A DNA stretch of 53,154 bases from Deinococcus ruber. Lineage in GTDB: Bacteria > Deinococcota > Deinococci > Deinococcales > Deinococcaceae. Where the stretch lies: the NCBI RefSeq assembly GCF_014648095.1, contig NZ_BMQL01000030.1, forward strand, positions 1 through 53,154, in the 5' to 3' direction. The notes beneath the pieces are model-generated. The model saw only the letters and a list, made by a program, of their open reading frames with translations. It was not told the DNA's origin and did not search any database. Every line of letters starts with the position of its first letter. Position 1 is the first letter of the stretch. This document shows positions 1 to 8,661 of this stretch, in pieces. The position numbers and the translations under genes are program-made.

Positions 1-73
1 GTGGAGTGCAGTCACAAACCCCGACCAGACCGCGTCAGCGGTTGGTCGCGGGTAGTTGATAGGACTGCATCTG

Positions 74-388
74 ATGGACACGCCTCCCCTGTTTGTCGTC
101 ACCGGACGCTTCCTCCAGCCTGCCGAGATCGTCGCGGAAGCCACCCCACGCCACCGCGAATGGCTCGATCACCAGTACCGGGCGGGCACGCTCCTGCTGT
201 CGGGCCGTCAGCTCGGCGGGCAGGGCGGCATCCTGCTGGCGCGGGCGAGCAGCCAGGCCAGCTTGGAGGCGCTGCTCGCCACAGATCCCATGGTGATCGA
301 GGGCGTCGCCGCCTACACCTGCCAGGGCTTTACCCCCACGAAACGGGCAGAGGGCATCGAGATCGCAGGCATCCCCCTGGTGAAATGA
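74..388 (+). CDS. YCII-family protein
   Basis: A 104-residue protein with the YCII ferredoxin-like fold pattern. It has an N-terminal beta strand (PLFVVTGRF), an arginine/histidine helix (RHREWLDHQYRAG) carrying the putative family active-site histidine, a LLSGRQ strand, and a C-terminal DPMVIEGVA segment like the DPF..AGV motif of YCII proteins. The ATG at 74 is preferred over the in-frame TTG at 56 because AGG at 61-63 sits about ten bases upstream and the fold starts there. Known members are small dimers, some dehalogenating or lactonising aromatic breakdown products; many have no known reaction. It lies 139 bp upstream of an amidohydrolase on the same strand and may be co-transcribed with it. 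Substrate unknown. Confidence 0.75.
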   Translation: MDTPPLFVVTGRFLQPAEIVAEATPRHREWLDHQYRAGTLLLSGRQLGGQGGILLARASSQASLEALLATDPMVIEGVAAYTCQGFTPTKRAEGIEIAGIPLVK

Positions 389-527
389 CAGGCTCCCGGC
401 GTGGCATACCTGAGCGCCCGACAGCAGCACGCGCCGCACGCAGGCGGCGTTCGTCCCTGCAATCACTCCACGGCAGGGAGACAGCGCCCACACGCCGCCG
501 GTCGCCTGCGGCGAAAAGAGGTCGAAG

Positions 528-1922
528 ATGACATCAAGCAGTTCGGTTCTCATCCGGAATATCCACGTCGTAGACACCCGAACCGGGGCCAGCACGCCGC
601 AGCGATCCGTCCTGATCGAACATGGACGCATCCGCCGCATCACCGACAGCGGGGAGATGGCTTCCACCGGCACGGAGCAGGAGATCGACGGTACCGGAAA
701 GTACCTCGTGCCGGGCTATCTCGACATGCATGTTCACGCGGTGGACGAGGCGCAGCACACACCTGGGATCTGGAACCTCTTTCTTGCCCATAGGGTGACA
801 GGCGTGCGTCAGATGAGCGGCTCTCCGGCGACGCTGGCACGCTCCCGGCACGTCAACGCTGAGCGCGCGGCCGGCACGCTGGATGCCCCGGAAGTGCTGA
901 TGACCCCCGGCGGCCTCTTCATGGGCCAGGCGTCGGACGAGGCGGGGGGGCGGGCCTTCGTGCGTCAGCAGAAAGCGCTGGGTACCGACTTCGTGAAGGT
1001 GGTGGGTGGAAACCGTGAGGCCACGCTCGGCATTCTCGACGAGGCCAGGGTGCAGGGGCTGACTGTCGCGGGCCACCTCATGCCTGCTCTGACCGCGCAG
1101 GAGAGCAGCGACTATGGCTACCACGCCGTCGAACACCTGGGGGCAGGTCTGGGTTTTCTGCTGGACTGCTCGCCGCAGTCCGCGCAGATCCGCCGAGATT
1201 ATCTTGTGGGCGGGACGAAACCCCCGTTTCCGCCCACTTACGTCCTCAATCCGCGCGCGTATGACGGAGCACAGGACGCACCGTTCTACCAGCGGGTGCT
1301 GGATACCTTCGACGACGCGCTGTGCGAGCAGGTGCTGGGCCAGTTCGCGGCGCGTGACGTCTGGCAGGTGCCGACCCTAATCCGCATCCGCACGCAGGAT
1401 TACGGAGACGCTGCCGAATACCGCAACGACCCGAACCTGAAGTACCTCGACCCGGAGACTCGGGCACTGTGGCAGCACGTCGGCGACGACTTCGCGAAGA
1501 TTCCTTCCGGCGCTGCTCATACCTTGCAGCGTTACTACGATCTGCAACGGCGCGTGACCGGGATGATGAGCGAGGCGGGCGTGAAGATGCTCGCCGGTTC
1601 GGACGTCGGCGGCATCTGGCTGATTCCGGGCCACAGCCTGCATCAGGAATTCCGTGAGCTGGCCGCCTCTGGTCTGACGCCGCTGGAGATTCTTCAGACT
1701 ACGAGCCTGAACGGCGCGGTCTTCGCCGGGCGACAGGACGATCTGGGCACCGTCGAGGAGGGGAAGGTGGCCGACCTGGTGCTGCTCGAAGCCGACCCGC
1801 TGTCGAACGCCGCGAATCTGGAGAAGATCGGCGGGCTGCTGCTCAACGGGCGATATTTTTCGAAGGCCGACCTGGAAAGACGTAAGGCGCAGGGCTCGGG
1901 CTTGAACCTTGCAGGTGTGTGA
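528..1922 (+). CDS. Metal-dependent amidohydrolase, imidazolonepropionase-like
   Basis: A 464-residue amidohydrolase-superfamily protein. A short N-terminal beta-sandwich strand (LIRNIHVVDTRTG) is followed by the metal-binding HxH at about residues 68-70 (DMHVHA), a lysine that may be carboxylated (FVKVVGG, about 157), histidines at about 183 (AGHLMP) and 203 (VEHLG), and the catalytic aspartate in LAGSDVGG. The C-terminus returns to the sandwich (GTVEEGKVADLVLLEADPL). No signal peptide is visible, so it is probably cytosolic. This group (COG1228-like) hydrolyses cyclic amides, dipeptides or related C-N bonds; the substrate cannot be read from sequence. The ATG at 528 follows AAAAGAGG at 514-521. 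Length is normal and all metal ligands are present. Confidence 0.85.
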   Translation: MTSSSSVLIRNIHVVDTRTGASTPQRSVLIEHGRIRRITDSGEMASTGTEQEIDGTGKYLVPGYLDMHVHAVDEAQHTPGIWNLFLAHRVTGVRQMSGSPATLARSRHVNAERAAGTLDAPEVLMTPGGLFMGQASDEAGGRAFVRQQKALGTDFVKVVGGNREATLGILDEARVQGLTVAGHLMPALTAQESSDYGYHAVEHLGAGLGFLLDCSPQSAQIRRDYLVGGTKPPFPPTYVLNPRAYDGAQDAPFYQRVLDTFDDALCEQVLGQFAARDVWQVPTLIRIRTQDYGDAAEYRNDPNLKYLDPETRALWQHVGDDFAKIPSGAAHTLQRYYDLQRRVTGMMSEAGVKMLAGSDVGGIWLIPGHSLHQEFRELAASGLTPLEILQTTSLNGAVFAGRQDDLGTVEEGKVADLVLLEADPLSNAANLEKIGGLLLNGRYFSKADLERRKAQGSGLNLAGV

Positions 1923-1957
1923 TCCGGAGACCGGTACAGGTTTCGGGCGGTGAGTAA

Positions 1958-2218
1958 CACCCTTCTTGCAGAGGGACGCTTCACGCGCTCGATGCGGTTC
2001 GGGAGCTGCCCACGATTCCCGGCGCTTCCGCTGTCGAAGTCGGTGGCGGAACGCGCCGCCCGATTCAGGAAGCCCCCGCCGAGGCGTTGCCTGACCCGTT
2101 CAGTCACACCGACCGCGCCGGGGACGAACGGGGCTTTCGGCCATGCGCCGCTGAGGCGACCATCGTCGAGATCGCCGCGAGTCTGCGCGACCTCGGCCTC
2201 TCGCAGACGCAGGAGTAA
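1958..2218 (+). pseudogene. Unidentified coding remnant (C-terminal end of a lost gene)
   Basis: Eighty-six sense codons are open between a TAA at 1955-1957 and a TAA at 2216-2218, with no good start codon. Third positions are strongly G/C as in neighbouring genes, and the translation looks protein-like (LHALDAVRELPTIPGAS near the start, ATIVEIAASLRDLGLSQTQE at the end). This suggests the tail of a gene whose 5' part was lost after the amidohydrolase. I do not recognise the family. The rest of the gap to 2344 holds only a short GC-rich inverted repeat at 2232-2248 (AGGGGCTG/CAGCCCCT), too tight and without a T-run to be called a terminator. Confidence 0.35.
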
Positions 2219-2343
2219 GCATACCGAGGTGAGGGGCTGTCAGCCCCTTGGAGGCGGGCCGAGGAACGCGCGAAGGAGGCATGAAGGCCATCGCCAGGGG
2301 CCGTGGCGAGCGGGATCGGCTGCGCCGCTTCACCGTCCTCCGC

Positions 2344-3318
2344 TTACTTTGCGAGAAGCTGCTCGCTGAGCTGCCACAGCCGCTGAGCGGAGTGCGGGTC
2401 AATCGAGTGCGGCGCGACATCCGACGGAATACTCTGCGCGGTGAGGGGTTTGACTTCTTCATCGAGCGGTGAAATGTCGTTGTCTCTGAGGTACACGCCG
2501 CCGATTTCGTTCAGCAGCGGGCTGGTCGCCGCGAAGACGATGGTGCTGGCCCCCTGCTGGGGCGTCTTCTTCCCCACCTCAGGATCGATGATCGCCTGAC
2601 CCTGCTCGTCGATCAGGCCCATCTTCCGCAGCGCTTCGTCTCCGACCGAGCTGTTCAGTTTCGTGCCCGCGACCACACCGGGATGCACGGCGTAGCCACG
2701 AATACCGGCCCCTTCCCAGCGGCGGTCGAGTTCGACGGCAAACAGCACGTTGGCGGTCTTGGACTGGGCATAGGCCAGGTGGAGGTTGCGCCCGTCCGTG
2801 AAGTTCGGATCGTCCCACTGGATGTCGGCAAAGCGCTGAGCACCCGACGACACGTTCACCACGCGGGCACCGTGGGCAGCGCGCAGGGCGGGCAGCAGCG
2901 CCAGGGTGAGCTGGAAATGGCCCAGATGGTTGGTGGCGAAGTGCTTCTCGTAGCCGCGTGCATCCCGAGCTGGCCCACCGGAGGCCCCCGCGCCGTTGAT
3001 CAGGATGTGGAGCGGGCGGCCCGAAGCCAGCCAGCGGGCCGCGAAGGCATCGATGGACTGGGGATCGAGCAGATCCAATTGGCCCACCTCCACCCGGTCG
3101 ATTCCGGCCAGCGCAAGGGCCGCCTGCTCGGGATTCCGTGCGCCCACCATCACCGAAGCACCCGCTTTGCTGAGGGCGCGGGTGGTTTCCAGACCGATCC
3201 CGGCGTGGCCGCCTGTGACGATGACGTTCTTTCCGGACAGGTCGACGCCCGCAAGAACGTCGTCGGCGGTCGAGGCGGCAGGAAAGCCGCTGTGCAAGGG
3301 ATGTTGCTTGTGGGTCAT
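2344..3318 (-). CDS. Short-chain dehydrogenase/reductase (retinol-dehydrogenase-like)
   Basis: A 324-residue SDR. It shows the NAD(P)-binding glycine motif TGGHAGIGLE, an NGAGASGG version of the NNAG motif, the catalytic serine in VVNVSSGAQ, and the YxxxK pair in YAQSK. The length and the long C-terminal part (QQGASTIVFAATSPLL...GGVYLRDND) fit the larger SDRs annotated as retinol dehydrogenase- or WW-domain-oxidoreductase-like. The start at 3318 (MTHKQHPLHSG) is chosen because ACGGAG lies about ten bases upstream and the preceding codons show no conservation. It follows a second SDR on the same strand after 69 bp, so the two probably form an operon with a divergent TetR gene. Probably cytosolic; substrate unknown. 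Confidence 0.85.
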   Translation of the reverse strand: MTHKQHPLHSGFPAASTADDVLAGVDLSGKNVIVTGGHAGIGLETTRALSKAGASVMVGARNPEQAALALAGIDRVEVGQLDLLDPQSIDAFAARWLASGRPLHILINGAGASGGPARDARGYEKHFATNHLGHFQLTLALLPALRAAHGARVVNVSSGAQRFADIQWDDPNFTDGRNLHLAYAQSKTANVLFAVELDRRWEGAGIRGYAVHPGVVAGTKLNSSVGDEALRKMGLIDEQGQAIIDPEVGKKTPQQGASTIVFAATSPLLNEIGGVYLRDNDISPLDEEVKPLTAQSIPSDVAPHSIDPHSAQRLWQLSEQLLAK

Positions 3319-3387
3319 GGGTATGCGCTCCGTTCTGACGGTGGTTGACTGCATTCGGTTTCGTACAGGCGTTCGTCGAGTGCCGCT

Positions 3388-4125
3388 TTACCAGGGGACT
3401 GCGCCGGTTTCCGGGTTGTATTCCTCGCTGAAAAACTGTCCGGTGGGGCCGTCCGAGTCGATCAGGGCGTATTTGGCAATGCGCGCCCCCGCTTCCTGCA
3501 CCGTCCCGGTTCCCCGGTGGTTGTTGAAGTCGGTGGCGACAAAGCCGGGATCGACCGCGTTGACTTTGATGGGGGTGTCGCGCAGTTCATAGGCCAGGGC
3601 GATGGTGTACATGTTCAGCGCCGATTTGGACGGCTGATAAACGGCTCCTTTGTGGTGGTAATACACATTCCCGGGATCAGCCGCCAGCGTCAGCGATCCC
3701 TGGCTGGAAGAGACGTTGACGATGCGTGGTTCGGGTGCCCTGCGCAGCAAATCGATAAACGCTTGGGTGACACGGACGACGCCGAAGACATTGGTTTCGA
3801 AGACCATTCTGTACTGCTCGATACTCGCTTCAAGAGCCGATTGCGGCCTGCCACCGCTCACGCCAGCGTTGTTGATGAGTACATCCAGGCGATCAAGTTT
3901 TTGACCCAACGCTACGCGGGCGGCGTTGACTGAATCCGAGTCGCTGACATCAAGCTGAATGACCTCTACCTGATTCAGGCCTTCAGCGTTCAAGAGGTCT
4001 ACGGCCTGCTGGCCCTTCTCCAGGCTGCGGCTGCCTAGGTAGACGTAGTACCCGTGTCGCAGCAGTTGACGGGCTGTTTCTAGGCCAATGCTTTTGTTGG
4101 CTCCGGTAATCAAGGCGGTTTTCAT
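3388..4125 (-). CDS. Short-chain dehydrogenase/reductase (classical SDR)
   Basis: A 245-residue classical SDR with TGANKSIGLE for cofactor binding, LINNAGVSGG, the catalytic serine in VNVSSSQG, and YQPSK for the Tyr/Lys pair. An acidic residue after beta-2 is not evident; the strand ends YLGSRSLEKG with an arginine, which favours NADP(H). The ATG at 4125 has GGAGAAGCC immediately upstream, making it better than the more distal in-frame ATG at 4188. It is the first gene of a likely two-SDR operon and is transcribed divergently from the TetR gene at 4273, the usual arrangement for a locally repressed redox enzyme. The reaction is presumably oxidation or reduction of a small carbonyl compound. 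Confidence 0.88.
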   Translation of the reverse strand: MKTALITGANKSIGLETARQLLRHGYYVYLGSRSLEKGQQAVDLLNAEGLNQVEVIQLDVSDSDSVNAARVALGQKLDRLDVLINNAGVSGGRPQSALEASIEQYRMVFETNVFGVVRVTQAFIDLLRRAPEPRIVNVSSSQGSLTLAADPGNVYYHHKGAVYQPSKSALNMYTIALAYELRDTPIKVNAVDPGFVATDFNNHRGTGTVQEAGARIAKYALIDSDGPTGQFFSEEYNPETGAVPW

Positions 4126-4238
4126 GGCTTCTCCGGGTCTAGCTGCATGGGGCAGAGAGGGCGGCTTGCTCATCGGGTGTCGGCTCACGTACCATCACTA
4201 AGCGGAGCAACGTTCCTGAAACATACGGCACGCTGTTC

Positions 4239-4251
4239 CGTTTGTCAAACG
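4239..4251. promoter_or_regulatory. Candidate TetR operator between the SDR operon and its regulator
   Basis: A perfect 6+1+6 palindrome, CGTTTG-T-CAAACG, lies in the 147-bp divergent intergenic space, 21 bp before the TetR start. TetR proteins bind palindromes of this kind, and the position could block both promoters. The sequence is seen directly; its role as operator is inferred from position. Confidence 0.5.
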
Positions 4252-4272
4252 AAGCGAAAGGGGACAAGCGAA

Positions 4273-4872
4273 GTGACCGACACCACGAAGGGCGAGCCAG
4301 CAAAGACAACTGCACCACCCAAGCGGGCCGACGCGCGGCGCAATGAGCAGACGCTGCTGGACGCCGCCGCCGCGCTGTTCGTGACGAGCGGTGTGGACGT
4401 CCCAGTGCGCGATATTGCCGCCAAAGCAGGCGTTGGGACTGGCACCATTTACCGCCACTTTCCGACTCGCGCCGAGTTGATCAAGGCCGTTTACCGGCAC
4501 CAAGTGGACGCCTGCGCCGAGGCTGGCCCAGCATTGCTCGCAAGCAGTTCTAGTCCCTTTGTCGCCCTCGGCGGCTGGATTGACTTATTCGTGGATTTTC
4601 TGGTCACCAAGCACGGTCTGGCAGCAGCGATGCAGTCCGAGAAGCCTAGCTTCGCCAGTTTGCACCTGTCCTTTTTAGACCGACTCTTGCCGATCTGCGC
4701 CGAGATCATCCGTGCCGCCAAGGAGGCCGGTGAACTGCAGCCGGATGTGGAAGCCTTCGAGCTGATGTACGCGGTTGGTAATCTGTGTGCTGGCGCGGGC
4801 TCTGATCTCCGGTACGATGCCCGCCGGATGGTCAAGCGGCTCATCGCCGGTCTGCGTCTCTCACCCGCATAA
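4273..4872 (+). CDS. TetR/AcrR-family transcriptional regulator
   Basis: A 199-residue TetR protein starting at GTG 4273 after AGGGGACAAG. The N-terminal helix-turn-helix is clear (LLDAAAALFVTSGVDVPVRD, then AKAGVGTGTIYRHFPTRAEL) and is followed by an all-helical ligand domain. Upstream in-frame codons back to 4147 overlap the divergent promoter and look non-coding. It faces the two-SDR operon across a palindrome at 4239-4251, so it most likely represses that operon and itself until a small ligand binds. The inducer is unknown. Confidence 0.87.
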   Translation: MTDTTKGEPAKTTAPPKRADARRNEQTLLDAAAALFVTSGVDVPVRDIAAKAGVGTGTIYRHFPTRAELIKAVYRHQVDACAEAGPALLASSSSPFVALGGWIDLFVDFLVTKHGLAAAMQSEKPSFASLHLSFLDRLLPICAEIIRAAKEAGELQPDVEAFELMYAVGNLCAGAGSDLRYDARRMVKRLIAGLRLSPA

Positions 4873-5069
4873 ACTACTGCAATCCATCAGGCTCTTTCAC
4901 CAAGCGTTGCGGGAACGGTCGTTTGCGCGCAGACGCGACTCGCGTGACGTTCTTCGGTTGATTCTTCTGAATCAGGCGCTCACACACGGTCTTGAGGATT
5001 GAGTTCCACCGCACCGCCAACCTGGCCGCCATGGAGGGCACCCTATGCTCGCGCAGGTAGTCTGGTTGT

Positions 5070-5978
5070 ATGGAATTCAAGCAGCTCAGGCTGTTCGTGG
5101 CCGTGGCCGAGGAGCGGAACTTCACTCGGGCGGCGCAGCGCTCACACCTCACCCAACCAGCCCTCACGCAGCGCATCCACCAGCTTGAGGAAGAGCTCGG
5201 CGTTCCGCTCTTCCACCGTACCACCCGGGGCGCGGAGCTCACCGAGGCTGGACAGTCGCTCCTGGAAGACGCTCGCCACGTGCTGAGTTATGTGGAACAG
5301 AGTCTGCGCCGCGCCCGACAGGCTGGCGGGGTCGACGATAGCGTGCTGCATGTGGCCTGGGAGTTCACAGAATATGGGAGCGTCCCGCCGCTGCCGCAGG
5401 TGTTCCGTCGGCTCAACGACATTCACGCCCGCGTGGTCTCCGACACCCGCGAATTGCCTGGGACTGCGCAGGTGCAGGCGCTCCTACGCGGTGAGATCGA
5501 TGTTGGCTTTCTGTGCGAGCGCTTCTTGGAGGACACCCTGGGCTGGTGGCCGTTGCTGACCGATACCTTTCAGGCGGTACTCCCCGAGCAACACCCGCTC
5601 GCCACGCTGCCGGAGGTTCCGCTGGCCGCGCTGGCCTCGGAACCCTTTCTCCTGCACCGAGCTGATCTGGGTGGGCGAGAACGTGGGTCTCTGATCGATC
5701 ATTGCCAACGAGCGGGCTTCACGCCCCAAGTGGTCTATCAGGGCATGCAGCTTCATCCGATTCTCGCTATGATCGCGGCGGGACGCGGGGTGGGCCTGTT
5801 GCGCTCCGCGGTCCTGGCGATGCACCGCCCGGTCGGCGTGATCCACCGTCCCCTTGCGGGGGAGCCGCTTCGCTGGACCCTGGGTCTGACGTGGCGCCGA
5901 GAGAGCCCGCCCCCGATCGCCCGGGTGATGCTCGCAGCGGCACGGGCCGTCGTTCCCCAGCCACGTCCGCCCCGGTGA
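5070..5978 (+). CDS. LysR-family transcriptional regulator
   Basis: A 302-residue LTTR. Residues 1-60 form the winged helix-turn-helix (MEFKQLRLFVAVAEERNFTR, then AAQRSHLTQPALTQRIHQLE), followed by the linker helix and a periplasmic-binding-protein-like effector domain (GEIDVGFLC, LLHRADLGG, VGLLRSAV). The wording resembles CatM/BenM-type regulators of aromatic catabolism, but this is only general similarity. It is followed by a strong terminator at 5996 and then by a co-oriented FAD monooxygenase, its most likely target. The 197-bp gap before it holds no gene I can identify. Confidence 0.88.
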   Translation: MEFKQLRLFVAVAEERNFTRAAQRSHLTQPALTQRIHQLEEELGVPLFHRTTRGAELTEAGQSLLEDARHVLSYVEQSLRRARQAGGVDDSVLHVAWEFTEYGSVPPLPQVFRRLNDIHARVVSDTRELPGTAQVQALLRGEIDVGFLCERFLEDTLGWWPLLTDTFQAVLPEQHPLATLPEVPLAALASEPFLLHRADLGGRERGSLIDHCQRAGFTPQVVYQGMQLHPILAMIAAGRGVGLLRSAVLAMHRPVGVIHRPLAGEPLRWTLGLTWRRESPPPIARVMLAAARAVVPQPRPPR

Positions 5979-5995
5979 AGGAACCCAGGCGGAGA

Positions 5996-6033
5996 GCGTC
6001 GCCATAGGCTCAGCTTATGGCGACGCCCTTTTT
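5996..6033 (+). terminator. Intrinsic terminator after the LysR gene
   Basis: A perfect 11-bp stem (GCGTCGCCATA at 5996-6006, TATGGCGACGC at 6016-6026) encloses a 9-nt loop and is followed by CCTTTTT. It begins 17 bp after the LysR stop. It separates LysR transcription from the monooxygenase unit. Confidence 0.85.
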
Positions 6034-6122
6034 ACCTATTGGACGTTCTGAGGCTGTGAGCGGGATCATGCCGGTGACGCCGAATGGGTGCAGCCCAACT
6101 CCCCGGCGCCAGGAGGCACATC

Positions 6123-6248
6123 ATGACCCTTGCTCTACCTCTCCCCCAGCGACACACCCATCACCTCGCCGGACTCGCCTCGACCGTGAAGCGCCTGGTT
6201 CACTTCTCTGCCCAGAGCGCTGATGCCACAGGAGCACAACACCCATGA
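6123..6248 (+). CDS. Small 41-residue ORF translationally coupled to the monooxygenase
   Basis: The ATG at 6123 follows AGGAGG (6111-6116) with a six-base spacer, the strongest Shine-Dalgarno in this part of the window. The 41-codon frame (begins MTLALPLPQRHTHHLAGLAS) ends in a TGA at 6246-6248 that overlaps the ATG of the monooxygenase at 6245 (ATGA). This arrangement suggests translational coupling or a leader peptide. The peptide is basic and histidine-rich early on and resembles nothing I know. It could be a real microprotein, a regulatory leader, or the relic of a longer gene. Confidence 0.5.
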   Translation: MTLALPLPQRHTHHLAGLASTVKRLVHFSAQSADATGAQHP

Positions 6249-7822
6249 CCGAGTCTCAAGTTGACGTCCTCGTCGCTGGCGCCGGCCCAGTCGGAGTCCT
6301 GGCTGCTTGGCAATTAGCCCAGTGGGGGGTTTCGGTTCGGCTGGTGGATGCCGCGCACGGGCCGGCCACCACCAGCCGCGCGCTGGCGACGCATGCCCGC
6401 AGCCTGGAAATCTACGATCAGCTCGGCATGCTCAGCGACATCGCGCCGCACGGGACGAGGGTCAATGGGTTCATCCGCCATCAGGGTGACCGTGCAACCC
6501 GGGCCGACTATGATTTTGGCAACCTCGTGACTCGCTTTCCCTACATGTTCAATATCGATCAGACAATCACCGAACGGGTGCTGCGTGGACATGCCGCTTC
6601 GGCCGGAATCGAGGTGGAGTGGAACACACGCCTGGAGTCGTTCCAGCAGGACGATGAGGGCGTCACGGTGATGTTGCGCAGGAGTGGCGAGGACGCAGCG
6701 CTGGAGACGGTGCGGGTGCGGTACCTCTGGGGTTGCGACGGCGGCCACTCGACCGTCCGCAAGCTCCTCCAACTTCCCCTGAAAGGAGAAAGCACGGCCA
6801 CTTGGCTGACCGCCGATGCCATCGTGCACACTGATCTGGAGCGAGATGCTCTACATTCGCTGTCCTCACCCAGCGGCGCACTGATGATGTTCCCATTTCC
6901 GGATCCGGGCAAGTGGCGGCTGCTGGACACCAGCGGCGAAGGAGAACTTGAGCAACCCGAGCAGATCGCACGGCAATTCAGCGCCAAGCTGTCGCAGGCC
7001 CTGGGACGCGAGACTGTCGTCGATCCCCCCACCTGGACGGCGAAGTTCACCATCCAGCAGCGCGCGGTTCCCGCGATGCACGTCGGGCGGGGTTTCGTTT
7101 CGGGTGACGCTGCCCATGTCCATTCACCCGCAGGCGGGCAGGGCCTTAATACTGGTATCCAGGACGCGTACAACTTGGCGTGGAAGCTGGCCATGGTCGT
7201 CAAGGGACAGGCTGATGCTGGGCTGCTCGACAGTTATGATGCTGAACGCGTGCCCGTTGGCCAGACCCTGCTCGCCTCCACCGGCGCGGTCACGAACTCA
7301 GCTATGGCCAGCACCATCCCCAGGGACGCCCAGAATTCCGATCGGAGCTTCATCCGCCAGCTCATCTGGAATGCGTCTGGTCTGAGCATTGCTTATGTTG
7401 ACAGCCCGCTCACGGTACTGCAGGACGAGCCTGGGAAAGGTCCACGACCTGGTGGGCGACTCACCCAGATCTCCGCCGCCGATGCACACTCACCCGGCTG
7501 GATAGCTCTGCGTGCGTTGCTCAGAACCTCAGCGTGGCATCTGCTGGTGTTCGTAGGGCGTGCGCAGCCTGTCGTCCATGAGCAGGTCAGCGCGGACACC
7601 ATGTCACTCCCCGCCTGGGTAGACACGGTGACGATCAGCTGGCGTCGGCTGGATGCGGATGACCACGGGGTGTGGGATTCCGACGGCCGGGTTCAGGAGA
7701 CGCTGGCTGCGAACGATGGAGACTGGATTCTTGTACGCCCGGACGGGTATCTGAGCGCTCGCGGCAACGGGAACGCCCGCCTCCGCGAGGCCCTCGACCG
7801 GTTGACCAGCCTGCATGTGTGA
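6245..7822 (+). CDS. FAD-dependent aromatic-ring monooxygenase (class A)
   Basis: A 525-residue flavoprotein of the PHBH/phenol-hydroxylase-like class. The N-terminal GAGPVG is the Rossmann dinucleotide motif. GDAAHVHSPAGGQGLNTGIQ is the second FAD-binding motif, and WGCDGGHSTVR is the DG motif that touches FAD and NAD(P)H. The C-terminal domain is thioredoxin-like without cysteines (DGDWILVRPDGYLSARG), as in 2,4-dichlorophenol or pentachlorophenol hydroxylase relatives. The ATG follows CAGGAG. The enzyme would hydroxylate an aromatic or polyketide substrate with NAD(P)H and O2 in the cytosol. It lies downstream of a LysR regulator and overlaps the 41-codon ORF before it. Confidence 0.88.
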   Translation: MTESQVDVLVAGAGPVGVLAAWQLAQWGVSVRLVDAAHGPATTSRALATHARSLEIYDQLGMLSDIAPHGTRVNGFIRHQGDRATRADYDFGNLVTRFPYMFNIDQTITERVLRGHAASAGIEVEWNTRLESFQQDDEGVTVMLRRSGEDAALETVRVRYLWGCDGGHSTVRKLLQLPLKGESTATWLTADAIVHTDLERDALHSLSSPSGALMMFPFPDPGKWRLLDTSGEGELEQPEQIARQFSAKLSQALGRETVVDPPTWTAKFTIQQRAVPAMHVGRGFVSGDAAHVHSPAGGQGLNTGIQDAYNLAWKLAMVVKGQADAGLLDSYDAERVPVGQTLLASTGAVTNSAMASTIPRDAQNSDRSFIRQLIWNASGLSIAYVDSPLTVLQDEPGKGPRPGGRLTQISAADAHSPGWIALRALLRTSAWHLLVFVGRAQPVVHEQVSADTMSLPAWVDTVTISWRRLDADDHGVWDSDGRVQETLAANDGDWILVRPDGYLSARGNGNARLREALDRLTSLHV

Positions 7823-7992
7823 GCGTCAGACGAGATGAAACAGCGCCCGGATCGTGTTTGAAGGGCACTCACCTTTCCTTATGCGACCCCCTAGCCCCTT
7901 CTTGATGTTGGGATGCCCTCGGGATGCGTGAGAGAAGCTATCTCGAATGACCATGTGACGGAATCACCTTGCTAAACCTCTTGCGAACGTCA

Positions 7993-8192
7993 TCAGGCGC
8001 AGGCTTGGTTCAGGTTGCAGAGCGCCGCAATACACTGCACTCGGAGGGGCGAGCCGGCACCGCCGACGATACACGCCCTTTAGCACACGAAAAACCTTCA
8101 GACGCCGGAAAATGTGCTCGATGCCTTGGCGGGTGTCTGCCAGCTTCCGGTTCTCTTGACACTGCTTGGCAGAGAAAGGCGACTTGCCGACC
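7993..8192 (-). pseudogene. IS5-type transposase C-terminal remnant
   Basis: On the minus strand the sequence reads AKQCQENRKLADTRQGIEHI then FRRLKVFRVLKGVYRRR, the conserved C-terminal (Y)-R-E region of IS5-family DDE transposases. A frameshift follows, and the expected tail LRVQCIAALCNLNQACA is in another frame. The fragment is truncated at about 8192, exactly where peroxiredoxin similarity starts on the plus strand. The insertion or deletion that left it therefore removed the 5' end of the peroxiredoxin gene. Confidence 0.65.
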
Positions 8193-8661
8193 GGGCTTTA
8201 GTGATCCTGCGCCTGCCTTCCGGCCGCTCATCTCGTCCCAGCACGCACAGGTGTCCAGTGACAGCAGCAGGTGGACGGTGCTGTTCTTCTTCCCGCGCGG
8301 GAATCATCCGCGCTGTGTCATGCAGTCCCGACGCTTCCAATCCCTCCTGCCAAACTTCGAACAGCTTGGTGTCCAGGTGGTTGGCGTCAGTGTGGACACC
8401 ACCGAGCAGCAGCAGTCCTTCCGCGACTTCTGCGTCCTGCACTTTCCGCTGATCTCCGACGCGGGCTTTGCTTTGAGCCGGAGCTATGGTGTGTTGGAGA
8501 CGGTGAATATCGACGGTGAATAGATGATGTATGCGCGGCGGGAAACCTTGTTGATTGACCCAGCGGGTCGGGTGCATCAGCACTGGACGGACGTGGATCC
8601 AGATACCCAGCCGGCGACCGTGCTGGACCGGGTGCAGGACGTGTTAGGCTGGCCGATCTGA
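8192..8661 (+). pseudogene. Peroxiredoxin (BCP/AhpC-TSA type), truncated and with an in-frame TAG
   Basis: The reading frame encodes FSDPAPAF, then SSRWTVLFFFPRG with the peroxidatic cysteine region PRCVMQSRRFQ, then VQVVGVSVDTTEQQQSFRDF and a possible resolving cysteine in FCVLHFPLISDAGF. It stops at TAG 8521-8523 after GVLETVNIDGE. The same frame continues without interruption through MMYARRETLLIDPAGRVHQH to TGA 8659-8661, the usual peroxiredoxin C-terminus. No start codon remains because an IS5 remnant replaces the 5' end. It would have been a thiol peroxidase but is now most likely dead. Confidence 0.75.

Noticed and set aside
2232..2248. GC-rich inverted repeat as a terminator
   Set aside because: The stem leaves only a one-base centre at full pairing and no T-run follows in either direction.
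4874..5242. Minus-strand frame between TetR and LysR (basic tail ending KEPDGLQ)
   Set aside because: Protein-like in its last 50 residues, but most of it overlaps the LysR start antisense and no family is recognised; left uncalled.
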